NCBI GenBank assembly: GCA_964537715.1
Contig: CAZIAH010000006.1
Location: forward strand, 1-64,000
Reading direction: 5' to 3'
From: CAZTZL01 sp964537715
GTDB taxonomy: Bacteria > Zhuqueibacterota > QNDG01 > DSAB01
Length of the DNA stretch: 64,000 bases
Shown here: positions 33,645 through 42,361 of the stretch, piece by piece
How the letters are laid out: each line of letters starts with the position of its first letter
How positions within the stretch are numbered: the stretch's first letter is position 1
Notes under the pieces: generated by a model
Told to the model about the DNA's origin: nothing
Databases searched by the model: none
The model's input: only the letters and a program-made list of their open reading frames with translations
Program-made: the position numbers and the translations under genes

Positions 33645-35207
33645 CTATTCTTCGTTTTCTGGATTGGCTTCTAAAGTTTGACCGACAGTGAGGAAAGGGA
33701 TAGTCGCATGGAGGTTTTTGACTGTTTCATAATTCCAATGGGTGCTGTCCGAAATCCTAATAATCACATGACCCACTTCGAAACTCATTAAATCTTCGAT
33801 CAGCCGTTTGTTGTTCTCTTTTAAATAGTTCAGTACTTTTTTCTGTACTTCTTGTGTATATGCTCCTCTTCCATAGATATGTTCTTCTCCAGAAACAATA
33901 AACAGGTACGGATTGATCGTTCTTAAGTAAGCCACATCCACCGATCCGTGAAAATGGTGGTTGGCATGATAGATATGGGTTTTGAGATGATCCACCTGAT
34001 TTTTTTCGATGTATCTATGCAGTATTTCATGCTGATTCCAACCGTAAATGTCGCCGCCTTGCGTGTAAACAAATCCCCGGTATTCCATTCTCATCGAGAG
34101 AGAGCGGGAGTTTTCACCCAATTCTTCAGTCCCGTCGTTATACGAATTCAAAATCGTGACCTGAATGCCTTCAAATTCGAACCGGCTGTTCGTTGTAAAA
34201 TCACGGTAATCTTTTTTGATCAATCCACTGAATCGATCCAACAGCAATTGTTCTCCGCCGCAGTGATCGTCATGATAATGTGTGATCCATAAGTCATCCA
34301 GATCGATTTGATGTCTGTTTAGGAACGGCAGAACGCGTTCCCGGCACATCTCTTCGGTCCCGGTATCGATGAGTAAGGTTTTCCCTGTTGGAAGGAGCAT
34401 CAGCACTGCCGTGCCATGGCTTACGTCCAGAGAGACAACGATCCAGTCTGTCTGATAGGGGATATCTCTGACGTTCAGTTGAAAAGGAAGCGGTTCTGTG
34501 TTATCGAAATGAAAAAGAAATTCGGCTGGTCCGGTTTCCAGTGTCTGTAAATAACTATTCGGAATGGTGATACTGACGGCATCTTCAATATACGAAACCG
34601 GTGTCTGTTCGTAAGGGACATTCTTTTTCAGATAGGTGATTCCGGTAAACGGATTGTGATTTTTTTCAAGCTGGACAGTTAAATCCGAAGGACTCATATG
34701 AAGATAAAATGTGTTGTTTTTCGGCGTGATTTCCGGCGGTTCGAATACGGGTCCCTCTACGCGGATATAATCGATGTCCATATGTTCCTGGGAGGCGCGC
34801 AATTCGACCGTATTTTCTCCAGTTCGTAATCCCGCCGATTTTTCAGTTTCTGTCCATCGGACGCTTCGGACAAATCCGATTTCGGGTGCATATTCGATTC
34901 CGTTGATCAGGATGTGCTGCGCCCGGTCTTTTTCGGGCGACCGGTATCCGATTCCGATGGCATATCTTCCCGTCTCTTCGACAGTCACATTGAAGAGCAC
35001 CGTACCTGTTTTCCCCATTCGAAGAAATCCACCGCTACTTGCAGAACTATCCTGCAATATCGAGATGCTGTCGAGCAGAACGGCATTTTCGGCTTCGTAG
35101 AACTTTTGAATCGTGTTTTGTCCATCACTTTTTCCCGCATCGGCGTTCCAGGCGGAACAGGCAAAACAGAGCACGGTTATGATGAACAAGAACACCATTT
35201 TTTTCAT
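33645..35207 (-). CDS. Exported metallo-beta-lactamase-fold hydrolase with carbohydrate-binding module
   Basis: A 520-residue exported protein. Signal peptide MKKMVFLFIITVLCFACSAW (possible lipoprotein). Residues about 33-155 look like a CBM6/CBM35-type sandwich (YEAENAVLLDS ... GFLRMGKTGTVLFNVTVEETGRYAIGIGY ... MDIDYIRVEG). About 160-250 resemble an X2/Ig-like module. The MBL domain (about 255-500) has the zinc motif H310-Y-H312-D-D314-H315 in ITHYHDDHCGG and TLLIDTG. ATG at 35207 is chosen because AAAAGGA lies 9 nt upstream. A carbohydrate-binding module on an MBL hydrolase, beside a CE2-type esterase, suggests action on a modified polysaccharide or oligosaccharide, but the reaction is unknown. 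Confidence 0.82.
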   Translation of the reverse strand: MKKMVFLFIITVLCFACSAWNADAGKSDGQNTIQKFYEAENAVLLDSISILQDSSASSGGFLRMGKTGTVLFNVTVEETGRYAIGIGYRSPEKDRAQHILINGIEYAPEIGFVRSVRWTETEKSAGLRTGENTVELRASQEHMDIDYIRVEGPVFEPPEITPKNNTFYLHMSPSDLTVQLEKNHNPFTGITYLKKNVPYEQTPVSYIEDAVSITIPNSYLQTLETGPAEFLFHFDNTEPLPFQLNVRDIPYQTDWIVVSLDVSHGTAVLMLLPTGKTLLIDTGTEEMCRERVLPFLNRHQIDLDDLWITHYHDDHCGGEQLLLDRFSGLIKKDYRDFTTNSRFEFEGIQVTILNSYNDGTEELGENSRSLSMRMEYRGFVYTQGGDIYGWNQHEILHRYIEKNQVDHLKTHIYHANHHFHGSVDVAYLRTINPYLFIVSGEEHIYGRGAYTQEVQKKVLNYLKENNKRLIEDLMSFEVGHVIIRISDSTHWNYETVKNLHATIPFLTVGQTLEANPENEE

Positions 35208-35274
35208 GCGAACCATTCCTTTTTGTCGATTGGAATATCGAGATCCGATAATTTGTTCGATGAGATTATGCAGA

Positions 35275-36378
35275 TTACCAGTTCATCTTCATTTTGATGA
35301 ACCGGGTCAGTTCGTCTGCCATTTTCTGATGCTGACGCACCCGCGGATGTTTTCCGGTACCGTCGAATTCGAAAAAGAGATAATCAATTTTTTCGTCGCC
35401 GGTTTTCCGTTCCCATTGATTCACAGCCTGTTCGATGTAGCCGGGCCAGGGCTGGCCTTTTTTTGTGGCATCCATGCTGCCCAGTGAACAGATCATATAA
35501 GCATCCGGATATTTTTCCCGGATGGTTTGGATAAAATCCATATACGCCTGTACGATTTGTGTTTCACCGGGCACGGGATCGAGTCTTTCGATCAACCAAC
35601 TGTCATTCTGGAACAGATTGATCACGACCACATCCGGCGTCCATTTTGAAAAATCCCATTTGCTTTTCGGATCTGCGGGATTCAACCGGTTGTAATATTC
35701 CGGCATGATCATGTCGAACCAGCTGATCAGAATCCCGATGCCGCTTTTGGCAATGCAGATGTAATCCGCATCGAGATTTCTGGCGGTTACAGCTCCGTAA
35801 GCGAGGTAGTTGTTCCACGTTGCGACAGACTGGCCTTCGTCATTCGAATCCGCTTTGGCTTCGATGCACATACCGCATGTAATCGAATTTCCGTAGAATT
35901 CGATTTTCCGTTTCGGTCGTTTCGGCGGTATTGAAAGCGTTTTCCCTTTGTCTAGAATGAGTCCCTTAAAAGCGGTGGGTCCTGAAAATCCTTCTGTCCG
36001 GCGGAAAATCAGGATCTGGTGCGTCGTATCTTTCAATCCCTCCACAACAGGATAGATGTGCTCGCTCTGTTCGCAGTCCAGAATGAACGGATGATCCGAA
36101 TTGCCGTCGATGATTACATTGTAGAAATTGTCTCCCAGTGAATCGTCCAGAACGATTTGCGCGGAAGTGCCATTGAAATTTGCCTTGATGTAGGTTCCGG
36201 GCCAGTATAAAACAGGCGCTTTCGGATCGACAAAATTGATTCTACCGGTATATTGTATTTTCGGATTATCGGGCAGAATGATATTCTGTCCGGACGAACA
36301 GAACAGGGTGAAAATAATGAGGGATGCGAGGATGAATAAACGTTTTGGCATATCTGGTTTGAATGGCTTGTTTTTCAA
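35275..36378 (-). CDS. CE2-type carbohydrate esterase (SGNH hydrolase)
   Basis: A 367-residue exported esterase. A jelly-roll N-terminal domain (about 35-150; KIQYTGRINFVDPKAPVLYWPGTYIKANFNGT) is followed by an SGNH domain with the nucleophile Ser in YGNSITCG, NLFQNDSW and the catalytic pair near HPRVRQHQKMA. This two-domain order is that of family 2 deacetylases of xylan, mannan or glucan. The N-terminus carries an export signal (MPKRLFILASLIIFTLFCSSG). A TTG at 36378 with AAAGGAG exactly 6 nt upstream is preferred to the ATG at 36351, which has none. It lies between the degenerate kinase (17 nt upstream) and the MBL gene; the three look like one operon. Confidence 0.88.
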   Translation of the reverse strand: MKNKPFKPDMPKRLFILASLIIFTLFCSSGQNIILPDNPKIQYTGRINFVDPKAPVLYWPGTYIKANFNGTSAQIVLDDSLGDNFYNVIIDGNSDHPFILDCEQSEHIYPVVEGLKDTTHQILIFRRTEGFSGPTAFKGLILDKGKTLSIPPKRPKRKIEFYGNSITCGMCIEAKADSNDEGQSVATWNNYLAYGAVTARNLDADYICIAKSGIGILISWFDMIMPEYYNRLNPADPKSKWDFSKWTPDVVVINLFQNDSWLIERLDPVPGETQIVQAYMDFIQTIREKYPDAYMICSLGSMDATKKGQPWPGYIEQAVNQWERKTGDEKIDYLFFEFDGTGKHPRVRQHQKMADELTRFIKMKMNW

Positions 36379-36395
36379 AGCGGGCTCCTTTGATT

Positions 36396-37631
36396 TTAAT
36401 CTTTGATTTCGAAATCGTAGTTGATCTCGATGCTTTGGGGCTTGCGGACAACCCAGAAATCTCCCTGCAATTGTTCTTTAATGAGTTCCTGAGTCCATTT
36501 ATAATCTGCCAGTTGAGGTTTTTTATCCTCCAGTCCCGGAAGAATTTTTGAGTCGCTGTATCGGATTTTGATGGAAAGCGTGTGGTCTTCGGAACGTTTG
36601 AGAAAAATTTGGAATCCCCCTTTTTCATTCTGTTGTCTGCTTTTTTGACTTGCGAGAAAAATCAGTTCACTGATGACAAGGACGCAGGGCACGGCCTGAT
36701 ATGTGGAAAGAACGATATTTTCGTCTTCAATATAAATATCGATTTTGCCTTTTCTATCGAAAAGCAACAAATACTCTTTCAAATCCTGCAGAAGGTGTCC
36801 GAGATCGATCCGGTTAAAATAATCGGTTTTATAAAGGCGTGAATGGATCAGTGTCAATACATAAATCAGGGTACGGAATTCGGTATAGATTTCTGTGGAA
36901 TCTTTATCTTCCGTTTCCATGATACGCATGTCGAACAAGCTGTTGATATGTTGAAGATTGTTTTTCGTGGATTGATGAATGCCGCGCAGCAGGGATTCTT
37001 TCTGGCGCAGTCGTTCGAGCAGTTCTTTTTCTCCAGTCTGCAAATTCTGAATTTTCTTTTTTAACAGTTCATTCGATTTGCTCATCTCGGACAATTGAAT
37101 GCCCATTTCCTTTGATTTTTGATCCTGCATTTTACGGAGCTTTGCCTCGATGGCTTTTCGTTCATTGACCAGGGTTTTGAGATAAAGACTGAAAAGAATC
37201 AAAATACAAATGGCCAAAAGCCGCATCCAGAATCCCATGGCATCGGGGAAAAAGAGTCGTTCTAAAAAATTTCCTTTCTGAAAAACCACCACGTCCCGGA
37301 AGGCTTCAAGAATCCAGTAAAAAAATCCGAATCCCAAAGCGATCCACACAATGTTCATCTTTCCGAATGTTTCGAGGCCCTTCTTTTTGGCTTCGGCTTT
37401 TTGACGAACGGACTGGGTGTAAGCGCTGAACAGCATGATAATACAGACCACGAGCACCCGCATCCACAGGGACATGGCACTTGGAATGAATATCCATTTG
37501 AAAACAGAACCCTTTCCGTAGATCATCATGTCGCGGATGGATTCGAGTAACCAGTAGAATGCGGAGAAGAGCAGTCCAATCCAAATGAAATTGATTAGCC
37601 TTTCGGACTTGATTCTCTGTTCAGTCGGCAT
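36396..37631 (-). CDS. Membrane sensor kinase homologue with duplicated membrane module and degenerate ATPase domain
   Basis: A 411-residue protein. Two copies of a two-helix membrane module (about 10-75 and 92-155) are alike: FYWLLESIRDMMIYGKG ... SLWMRVLVV against FYWILEAFRDVVVFQKG ... GFWMRLLAI. This module is found before many bacterial histidine kinases. A coiled coil (about 155-210) leads to a HisKA_2-like region with H219 in LLRGIHQSTKNNLQHIN. The ATPase part (about 285-405) lacks a convincing N box (ISELIFLASQKS) and lacks the Gly-rich G1 and G2 motifs, so ATP binding is doubtful. It may be a pseudo-kinase that modulates another kinase. It heads the CE2-MBL operon, so it may sense the polysaccharide those enzymes act on. 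No response regulator adjoins. Confidence 0.8.
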   Translation of the reverse strand: MPTEQRIKSERLINFIWIGLLFSAFYWLLESIRDMMIYGKGSVFKWIFIPSAMSLWMRVLVVCIIMLFSAYTQSVRQKAEAKKKGLETFGKMNIVWIALGFGFFYWILEAFRDVVVFQKGNFLERLFFPDAMGFWMRLLAICILILFSLYLKTLVNERKAIEAKLRKMQDQKSKEMGIQLSEMSKSNELLKKKIQNLQTGEKELLERLRQKESLLRGIHQSTKNNLQHINSLFDMRIMETEDKDSTEIYTEFRTLIYVLTLIHSRLYKTDYFNRIDLGHLLQDLKEYLLLFDRKGKIDIYIEDENIVLSTYQAVPCVLVISELIFLASQKSRQQNEKGGFQIFLKRSEDHTLSIKIRYSDSKILPGLEDKKPQLADYKWTQELIKEQLQGDFWVVRKPQSIEINYDFEIKD

Positions 37632-37827
37632 ATCGTTCTTCCTCTTGTGAATTTCTGAATAACCAGATGACCGTGTTCAATTTGAAATGGAAAGATTAGT
37701 TTATAAGTAATCAATCCAGCAGAAAATGTCAAGCGATTTTTCGTCTTATGCTTAGAAAGATATTTGGGGGATGTTTAAAAAGTTGTTCTTCTATTTTTGT
37801 AAGGCTATCTGTTTGCTGTGAACAGCA

Positions 37828-37856
37828 TCCCCTCTTCCGTAAAGGGAGAGGGGATC
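37828..37856. repeat. Isolated inverted repeat
   Basis: ATCCCCTCT/AGAGGGGAT arms around CCGTAAAGGG. There is no T-run on either side, so a terminator is unlikely. The spacer 37632-37908 holds nothing else that I recognise. Confidence 0.5.
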
Positions 37857-37908
37857 TGTTTGAAGGTGGAAGTGAATGATCAATCCGGCAATGATGTTAA
37901 GCAAACTA

Positions 37909-38820
37909 TCAGTGGATAATCTTTCCGATTCGGTTGAAGCGGATCGAGAATAGTTTGGGTATGAGCTTCCATATAGGAATAGTGCCGTCCCAGGAAAAGT
38001 AGATAAAACTGAGCTTGCCTTTGATCAGGTACCTTTGAACCGTGCCCCAGTGCCGGCTGTCGAGAGAGTTGTCGCGGTTGTCTCCCAGGACAAAATAAGT
38101 ATTTGACGAAACACGGAAAGGACCGAAGTTGTCCCGTACATTCTCAAATTGGGTGAACACGGTGGAATCGATATGCTGAACATAAGGCTCATTGATTTTT
38201 TCGCCGTTAATCCATACCTGTTTGTCTTTGATTTCGACCATATCGCCCGGCACTCCGACAATCCGTTTGATAAAGTCGGATTTTTCGTCGACAGGATATT
38301 TAAAGACGATGATGTCTCCCCTTGCCGGATTGTGGGTGGAAAAGTAAATCTGGTTGCTGAGAATAAAGTCCCCGGCCAGGAGGGAAGGCTGCATGGAATG
38401 GGTCGGAATCTTGTAGGGTTTGATGACGTTGTCTTTGATGGCTGTGGCCACGGAATGGTCGATTAAAAATGTGACCACAATAATGATCAGATAGAGGAAC
38501 CATTTGTTGTAGATTTTTAACAGATAATCGGATCCAATCTTTCTGGCCGTCCGAATGGATTCGATAATCACGAAAAGATGGGCGAGAAAGGAAACGCACA
38601 GGGCCAGAAAAAGAAGTCCAATTTTGGGCACGGTCATTTCCTGTTTCACTGCGTAAAATGCCAGTGAGAAAACGATGCCCCCCCAGAGTGTGAAAATGAA
38701 ATTAAAAAGCAGTCCCTTCAGAGGCTGCCCGTTGTAAACCTGGCCGAGTCCCGGCAAAATATAACTGAGCAGTCCGGCCAGCCACCAGCGGCGTTTCGAG
38801 GTTTGTGTGTTTTCGTTCAT
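37909..38820 (-). CDS. lepB: Signal peptidase I with extra N-terminal membrane helices
   Basis: Signal peptidase I removes signal peptides from exported proteins, which fits the many secreted proteins here. Catalytic S142 lies in IPTHSMQPSLLAGD and the lysine K185 in DFIKRIVGVPGD; GDNRDNSLDSRHWG is the conserved box E. Length is 303 residues. The N-terminal part (about 10-90) is unusual: three or so membrane helices beginning WWLAGLLSYILPGLGQVYNG, which resembles the small DUF5683/TM2-like 'GLGQ.Y.G' module, fused before the usual anchor helix at about 107-125. The start MNENTQTSKRR is plausible with a nearby GGA. It follows the sigma factor and small membrane gene, with which it probably shares a transcript. 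Confidence 0.92.
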   Translation of the reverse strand: MNENTQTSKRRWWLAGLLSYILPGLGQVYNGQPLKGLLFNFIFTLWGGIVFSLAFYAVKQEMTVPKIGLLFLALCVSFLAHLFVIIESIRTARKIGSDYLLKIYNKWFLYLIIIVVTFLIDHSVATAIKDNVIKPYKIPTHSMQPSLLAGDFILSNQIYFSTHNPARGDIIVFKYPVDEKSDFIKRIVGVPGDMVEIKDKQVWINGEKINEPYVQHIDSTVFTQFENVRDNFGPFRVSSNTYFVLGDNRDNSLDSRHWGTVQRYLIKGKLSFIYFSWDGTIPIWKLIPKLFSIRFNRIGKIIH

Positions 38821-38841
38821 GGGACGATCCTTTCCAGACTG

Positions 38842-39081
38842 TTAAAATCCGATTTTAAATATTGAAAAACATCTGCCAATAAAAAACCAGTTGCCGGGCA
38901 GAAGCAATTGTATTAAATAGCATGCCGTGATCCCGATGCCGAGAATGTCTTCCCACTGCTGTAGATGTGCAAATCGGGGGCGGCTCCACGCATGTTTCTT
39001 TAATTTGAATCTCGGCTGGATTTTCTCGATTTGATCCAGTTTGTTTTCATAATACGCTTTCATGATTTTTTTAAGATGCAT
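38842..39081 (-). CDS. Small membrane protein overlapping the ECF sigma gene
   Basis: A 79-residue protein. The first half is basic and helical (MHLKKIMKAYYENKLDQIEKIQPRFKLKKHAWSRPRF). The second half holds one hydrophobic segment (about 48-72; ILGIGITACYLIQLLLPGNWFFIG). GGAG lies 7 nt before the ATG at 39081, which is inside the sigma factor gene (11-nt overlap), so the two are translationally coupled. Size, membrane helix and position are those of a minimal anti-sigma factor, but no ZAS motif or other known signature is present. That role is inference. Confidence 0.65.
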   Translation of the reverse strand: MHLKKIMKAYYENKLDQIEKIQPRFKLKKHAWSRPRFAHLQQWEDILGIGITACYLIQLLLPGNWFFIGRCFSIFKIGF

Positions 39082-39634
39082 TGTATTTCTCCAGTGCTTT
39101 TTTGATTTTCTGCCGCATTGTGTGCAGCCTGGATTTTACGGTACCGCTCGGAATGCTCATGATGTTTGAGATTTGCCTGCAGGTCAGTCCTTCGTAGAAA
39201 CGGAGATAGGCAATCTGTCTGAATTCGAAATTGAATCCGGAAAGCACCTGCTCGATTTGATTGTTCATTTCCTTGTCGAGCAGACGGGTTTCAGGTGTAG
39301 AGCTCCCACTTTCCGATTGACTTTTTTCTCCGAGAGATTCTATTGTTTGCGTGGCCAGTTTCCGCTTGTTCAGAAAGTTGATGCAGTGGTTTCTCGCAAT
39401 GGCATAGATCCATGTATTGAATGAATAAAACGGATTGTACTTTTCCAGATTCTGGAACACTTTCGCCATGATTTCCTGGAGCAGGTCTTCGGCTTCGTTC
39501 GAAACGCTGTTCCGGATAAAGAAGAACAGCCGTTTGTGGTACGTTTGCCAGATGTCGTCAAATAATTTATGCCGGGTCGCTGTATCCGATCTCGATTGAA
39601 TATAAATGGCCCACGGTTTGATGGAAGAAGCCAT
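39071..39634 (-). CDS. ECF-type RNA polymerase sigma factor
   Basis: A 187-residue sigma-70 family factor with region 2 (about 25-95; LFFFIRNSVSNEAEDLLQEIMAKVFQN, FNTWIYAIARNHCINFLNKRK) and region 4 (about 125-180; YLRFYEGLTCRQISNIMSIPSGTVKSRLHTMRQKI), and no regions 1.2 or 3, as in extracytoplasmic-function factors. It directs polymerase to a small stress or envelope regulon. The next gene overlaps by 11 nt and encodes a small membrane protein; lepB follows. I did not find a matching autoregulated promoter upstream with confidence. Confidence 0.93.
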   Translation of the reverse strand: MASSIKPWAIYIQSRSDTATRHKLFDDIWQTYHKRLFFFIRNSVSNEAEDLLQEIMAKVFQNLEKYNPFYSFNTWIYAIARNHCINFLNKRKLATQTIESLGEKSQSESGSSTPETRLLDKEMNNQIEQVLSGFNFEFRQIAYLRFYEGLTCRQISNIMSIPSGTVKSRLHTMRQKIKKALEKYNAS

Positions 39635-39814
39635 GCCTGTCCTGATTTCATTGAATATGGTTTCTGTTTAAATATACCGAAAAAATGGATAAGGGTTCGG
39701 GAAAAAGTTGTGTTTGTGAAAAGAAGGGAATATTGTTATTTGCCCTGGATAATGAATCGGTTTTATCATTTTCGCATCCAGGGCAATGAACGGATTCAAA
39801 TGTCTTATATTTTT

Positions 39815-40213
39815 TTAATCCTGTTTCTCCAGCCACTCCATGGCCTGTGTGGGATTGGGGAAGGTTTCTACAGTTACTCCCATATCTTTATTGCGGTCGA
39901 TGATTCCTTTCATGGAAATTTGCCCGACGGTCTTTTTCGGCATGATCACTGCCCAGTGCTTCCAGCCTGCATCAAAAATACGTTTTTCCCAGTGTTTTTG
40001 ACTCCATTGAATATCTTCCTGTCTGAGGGCCGCGTTTTCTCTGTCGTCGGACAGCCATTTTGTGCATTCATATTTAATAAAGGCATCTCCGCCCTTTGTC
40101 ATGACTTCCTTGAACGCGTCTCCAAAGATATATCTTTTCAATTGGTGATGAACGATTTTTTTGCCCGGATGTACGATCAGCTTGGCGAATTCATTATCCA
40201 GAATCTTTTCCAT
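39815..40213 (-). CDS. Conserved cytoplasmic protein, STAS/SpoIIAA-like look
   Basis: A 132-residue soluble protein with no signal peptide. The N-terminal half contains LIVHPGKKIVHHQLKRYIFGDAFKEVM, and the second half alternates strands and helices (WKHWAVIMPKKTVGQISMKGII and a closing TVETFPNPTQAMEWLEKQ). The final 'F.d...A..WL' helix is that of STAS/SEC14-like 'SpoIIAA' proteins, which bind small hydrophobic ligands or partner proteins. GGGAGG lies 7 nt before the ATG at 40213; the longer frame to 40228 starts with TTG inside that ribosome site. It appears monocistronic. Confidence 0.65.
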   Translation of the reverse strand: MEKILDNEFAKLIVHPGKKIVHHQLKRYIFGDAFKEVMTKGGDAFIKYECTKWLSDDRENAALRQEDIQWSQKHWEKRIFDAGWKHWAVIMPKKTVGQISMKGIIDRNKDMGVTVETFPNPTQAMEWLEKQD

Positions 40214-40335
40214 GGTTGGTCCTCCCAAGGAGATATTGGTTATATTGAATATTGTTAGTCACAGTCATTATCAGGTTGTCTGTTTCCTCTCATGTTCCAT
40301 TTTTTTAATGGCTTAGAAAGAGATACCGAAAAATT

Positions 40336-41319
40336 TTACCAGTATGGATGCACCCGCTCACGAATGTATCGGTCATAAATTTTGCGAACTTCAGACATGG
40401 TTTCTTCACTTAAATTTGGCATATCGGCCACGCTGATATTTTCTTCGGCCTGGGACGGGCGCTTTGCACCGGGGATGGTGCAGGTCACGGTGTCGAACAT
40501 CAGAATCCATTTGAGTGCAAACTGGGCCATACTCATTCCCGAAGGACAGACGGCTTTCAATGCTTCCACGGCTTTCAGGCCGATGTCGTAATCCACGCCC
40601 GAAAACGTTTCTCCCCGATCGAATGCTTCTCCGTGGCGGTTGAACTGCCGGTGATCGCCCGGTTCGAAGGTCGTGTCCGGTTTGAATTTGCCGGTGAGCA
40701 TACCCGATGCCAGGGGCACACGGGCCAGAATTCCCACGCACCGTTTTTTTGCCTGTTCGAAGAAAAGCTCCGAAGGCCGCCTCCGGAACATGTTGAAGAT
40801 AATCTGCACGGACTGGACATTGGGAAACTCGATGGCCTTGAGTGCCTCTTCCACCCTTTCGACACTGACGCCATAATACCGAAGTTTGCCGGTCTTGACC
40901 AGATCGTCCAGTATTCCAAAAACTTCGGGCATGTAATAAACTTCGGTCGGCGGACAGTGAAGCTGGAGCAGATCGATGGCTTCTGTGCCCAGATTCTTCA
41001 AACTGCGCTCAATAAATGCTGTCAGGTTTTTCCGGTTATAGCCCTCAGCCGTATGCGGATTCAGACGGCGCCCGGCTTTGGTCGCAACATAGATTTTTTC
41101 GCTGCGTTCGCTGCGGAGCTGTTTGATCAACCGTTCGCTGTGTCCGTCTCCGTACACATCGGCCGTGTCAATAAAGTTCACGCCCAGGTCTACGGCGCGG
41201 TGCAGCGCGGCCAATGATTCGCTGTCATCCACTTTTCCCCATGCATCTCCGATGGCCCATGCACCGAAACTCACAGCAGATACTTCCCATCCCGTGCGTC
41301 CCAATTCTCGATATTGCAT
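40336..41319 (-). CDS. Aldo/keto reductase
   Basis: A 327-residue NADPH-dependent oxidoreductase with a TIM barrel. MQYRELGRTGWEVSAVSFGAWAIGDAWG opens the protein, and VNFIDTADVYGDGHSERLIKQL carries the catalytic Asp and Tyr. The catalytic Lys is in YVATKAGRR. The usual barrel His is in LQLHCPP, and IPGAKRPSQAEENI binds the cofactor. Length is typical. Substrates of this broad group are sugars, aldehydes or steroids and cannot be predicted. It is monocistronic. Confidence 0.93.
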   Translation of the reverse strand: MQYRELGRTGWEVSAVSFGAWAIGDAWGKVDDSESLAALHRAVDLGVNFIDTADVYGDGHSERLIKQLRSERSEKIYVATKAGRRLNPHTAEGYNRKNLTAFIERSLKNLGTEAIDLLQLHCPPTEVYYMPEVFGILDDLVKTGKLRYYGVSVERVEEALKAIEFPNVQSVQIIFNMFRRRPSELFFEQAKKRCVGILARVPLASGMLTGKFKPDTTFEPGDHRQFNRHGEAFDRGETFSGVDYDIGLKAVEALKAVCPSGMSMAQFALKWILMFDTVTCTIPGAKRPSQAEENISVADMPNLSEETMSEVRKIYDRYIRERVHPYW

Positions 41320-41425
41320 GGATTTCCCTTTGCTATGATTTTTCTAAAAAAATGTAATTAATATTAGAAAAAATTCTGGTTTTTTGCAAGAACATTTCAA
41401 GTATTTTTACAAGGAATTGATTTCT

Positions 41426-41465
41426 TCAATAAAAAGCCCGACTGTTGATTATCTCAGCCGGGTTT
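41426..41465 (-). terminator. Terminator for the coiled-coil gene at 41636
   Basis: On the minus strand AAACCCGGCTG...CAGTCGGGCTTTTTATTG gives a roughly 10-bp stem with one mismatch and a T-rich tail. It sits 170 nt downstream of the gene at 41636-42184 and in front of the aldo/keto reductase gene. Confidence 0.6.
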
Positions 41466-41534
41466 ATATTTGGATAGAATATTACGATGGATTCTTGTTC
41501 TTTTTTTTCTATGGATTGTAATTATTGGTAAAAT

Positions 41535-41568
41535 GCCGAAGGTACAGAACAGCTCCGGCAGTGGAAAT
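41535..41568 (+). repeat. REP family B, copy B1
   Basis: GCCGAAGGTACAGAAC followed by AGCTCCGGCAGTGGAAAT. It is the same layout as copies at 53281, 58198, 60464 and 62816: arms GCCGAAGGT/CTCCGGC, then CAGNNGAAAT. A left-hand partner is not clear here. The rest of 41320-41635 holds only the terminator. Confidence 0.7.
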
Positions 41569-41635
41569 CAATCATGATGGATCGTTGACCCATCCTATTT
41601 AAAAACGATAGGACAAGAAAGGAACGGTTCTCGTA

Positions 41636-42184
41636 TTATTCGGAAAACAATTTGTTATCCTGAGATTTTCTTTTTTCTTCCCACGTGATAAAGCCCCACA
41701 AGATCCTTTTTTCAACATATTGAGAGTGTGACTGCATCAATTCCAAGATTTCTGTTTCTTCTGTTTGCAGTTTTTGTATTGCATGGGTCACCTCGATTAA
41801 TCTCTTTCTCGTCTGTTTTATTTTTTGGGTTTGTTCTTTTTCTTTCTCTGTGATTTTGGGAATGGTCAACAATCCCCCGAAGAATGTGATATGTCTGCGG
41901 ACAACAGTATCGGATGATGCAAAATGGTCCAAACGGGAGAACAATCGTTTTTCTTCCGATTGGAGAGAATCCAGCTTTGTCCGAATCGTTTTTATTCTTT
42001 CCGCGAATTTGATTTCCTGATCGGCACTTAATATCGGGTAGGTTCCGAAGATACCTTTTAGGAACGAACTCTCTCTTGTGTTTTTCGGTTGTGCTTGATC
42101 TTTCGCAGGACAAAAATCAGCATATAGAAAAAGAATGATTGTCAGTGAACAGACTATCCAAAACCCATTTTGATTGACTTTCAT
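41636..42184 (-). CDS. Exported coiled-coil protein of unknown function
   Basis: A 182-residue protein with signal peptide MKVNQNGFWIVCSLTIILFLYADFCPA. The mature part is mostly charged helix with heptads (ADQEIKFAERIKTIRTKLDSLQSEEKRLF, EKEKEQTQKIKQTRKRLIEVTHAIQKLQTEE), so it is probably a periplasmic coiled coil. It ends in a conserved-looking WGFITWEEKRKSQDNKLF. AAGGAG lies 8 nt before ATG 42184; the frame can run to 42193 but that GTG overlaps the ribosome site. I do not recognise the family. It diverges from the LytS-type kinase gene. Confidence 0.65.
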   Translation of the reverse strand: MKVNQNGFWIVCSLTIILFLYADFCPAKDQAQPKNTRESSFLKGIFGTYPILSADQEIKFAERIKTIRTKLDSLQSEEKRLFSRLDHFASSDTVVRRHITFFGGLLTIPKITEKEKEQTQKIKQTRKRLIEVTHAIQKLQTEETEILELMQSHSQYVEKRILWGFITWEEKRKSQDNKLFSE

Positions 42185-42361
42185 TTCGTGCACTCCTTAT
42201 TTTTATTAAAATGACCGGTAAAAAATACAAAGAAAGACATAGGCAAATCAAATAAATTGGATGAATCCATGCTATTAATTGACGAGTTCTGCTTTTAAAT
42301 AGATCAGTTCACTTTGTCAAAAAGGGGTTGAAAATCAAATGAGAATCATTAAATTTGAAAC

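Noticed and set aside
36266..36628. Minus-strand frame of 120 codons between the kinase and CE2 genes
   Set aside because: It overlaps both real genes in another frame.
37828..37856. Hairpin after lepB as a terminator
   Set aside because: No T-run on either strand and about 55-80 nt from the stop codon; kept only as an inverted repeat.
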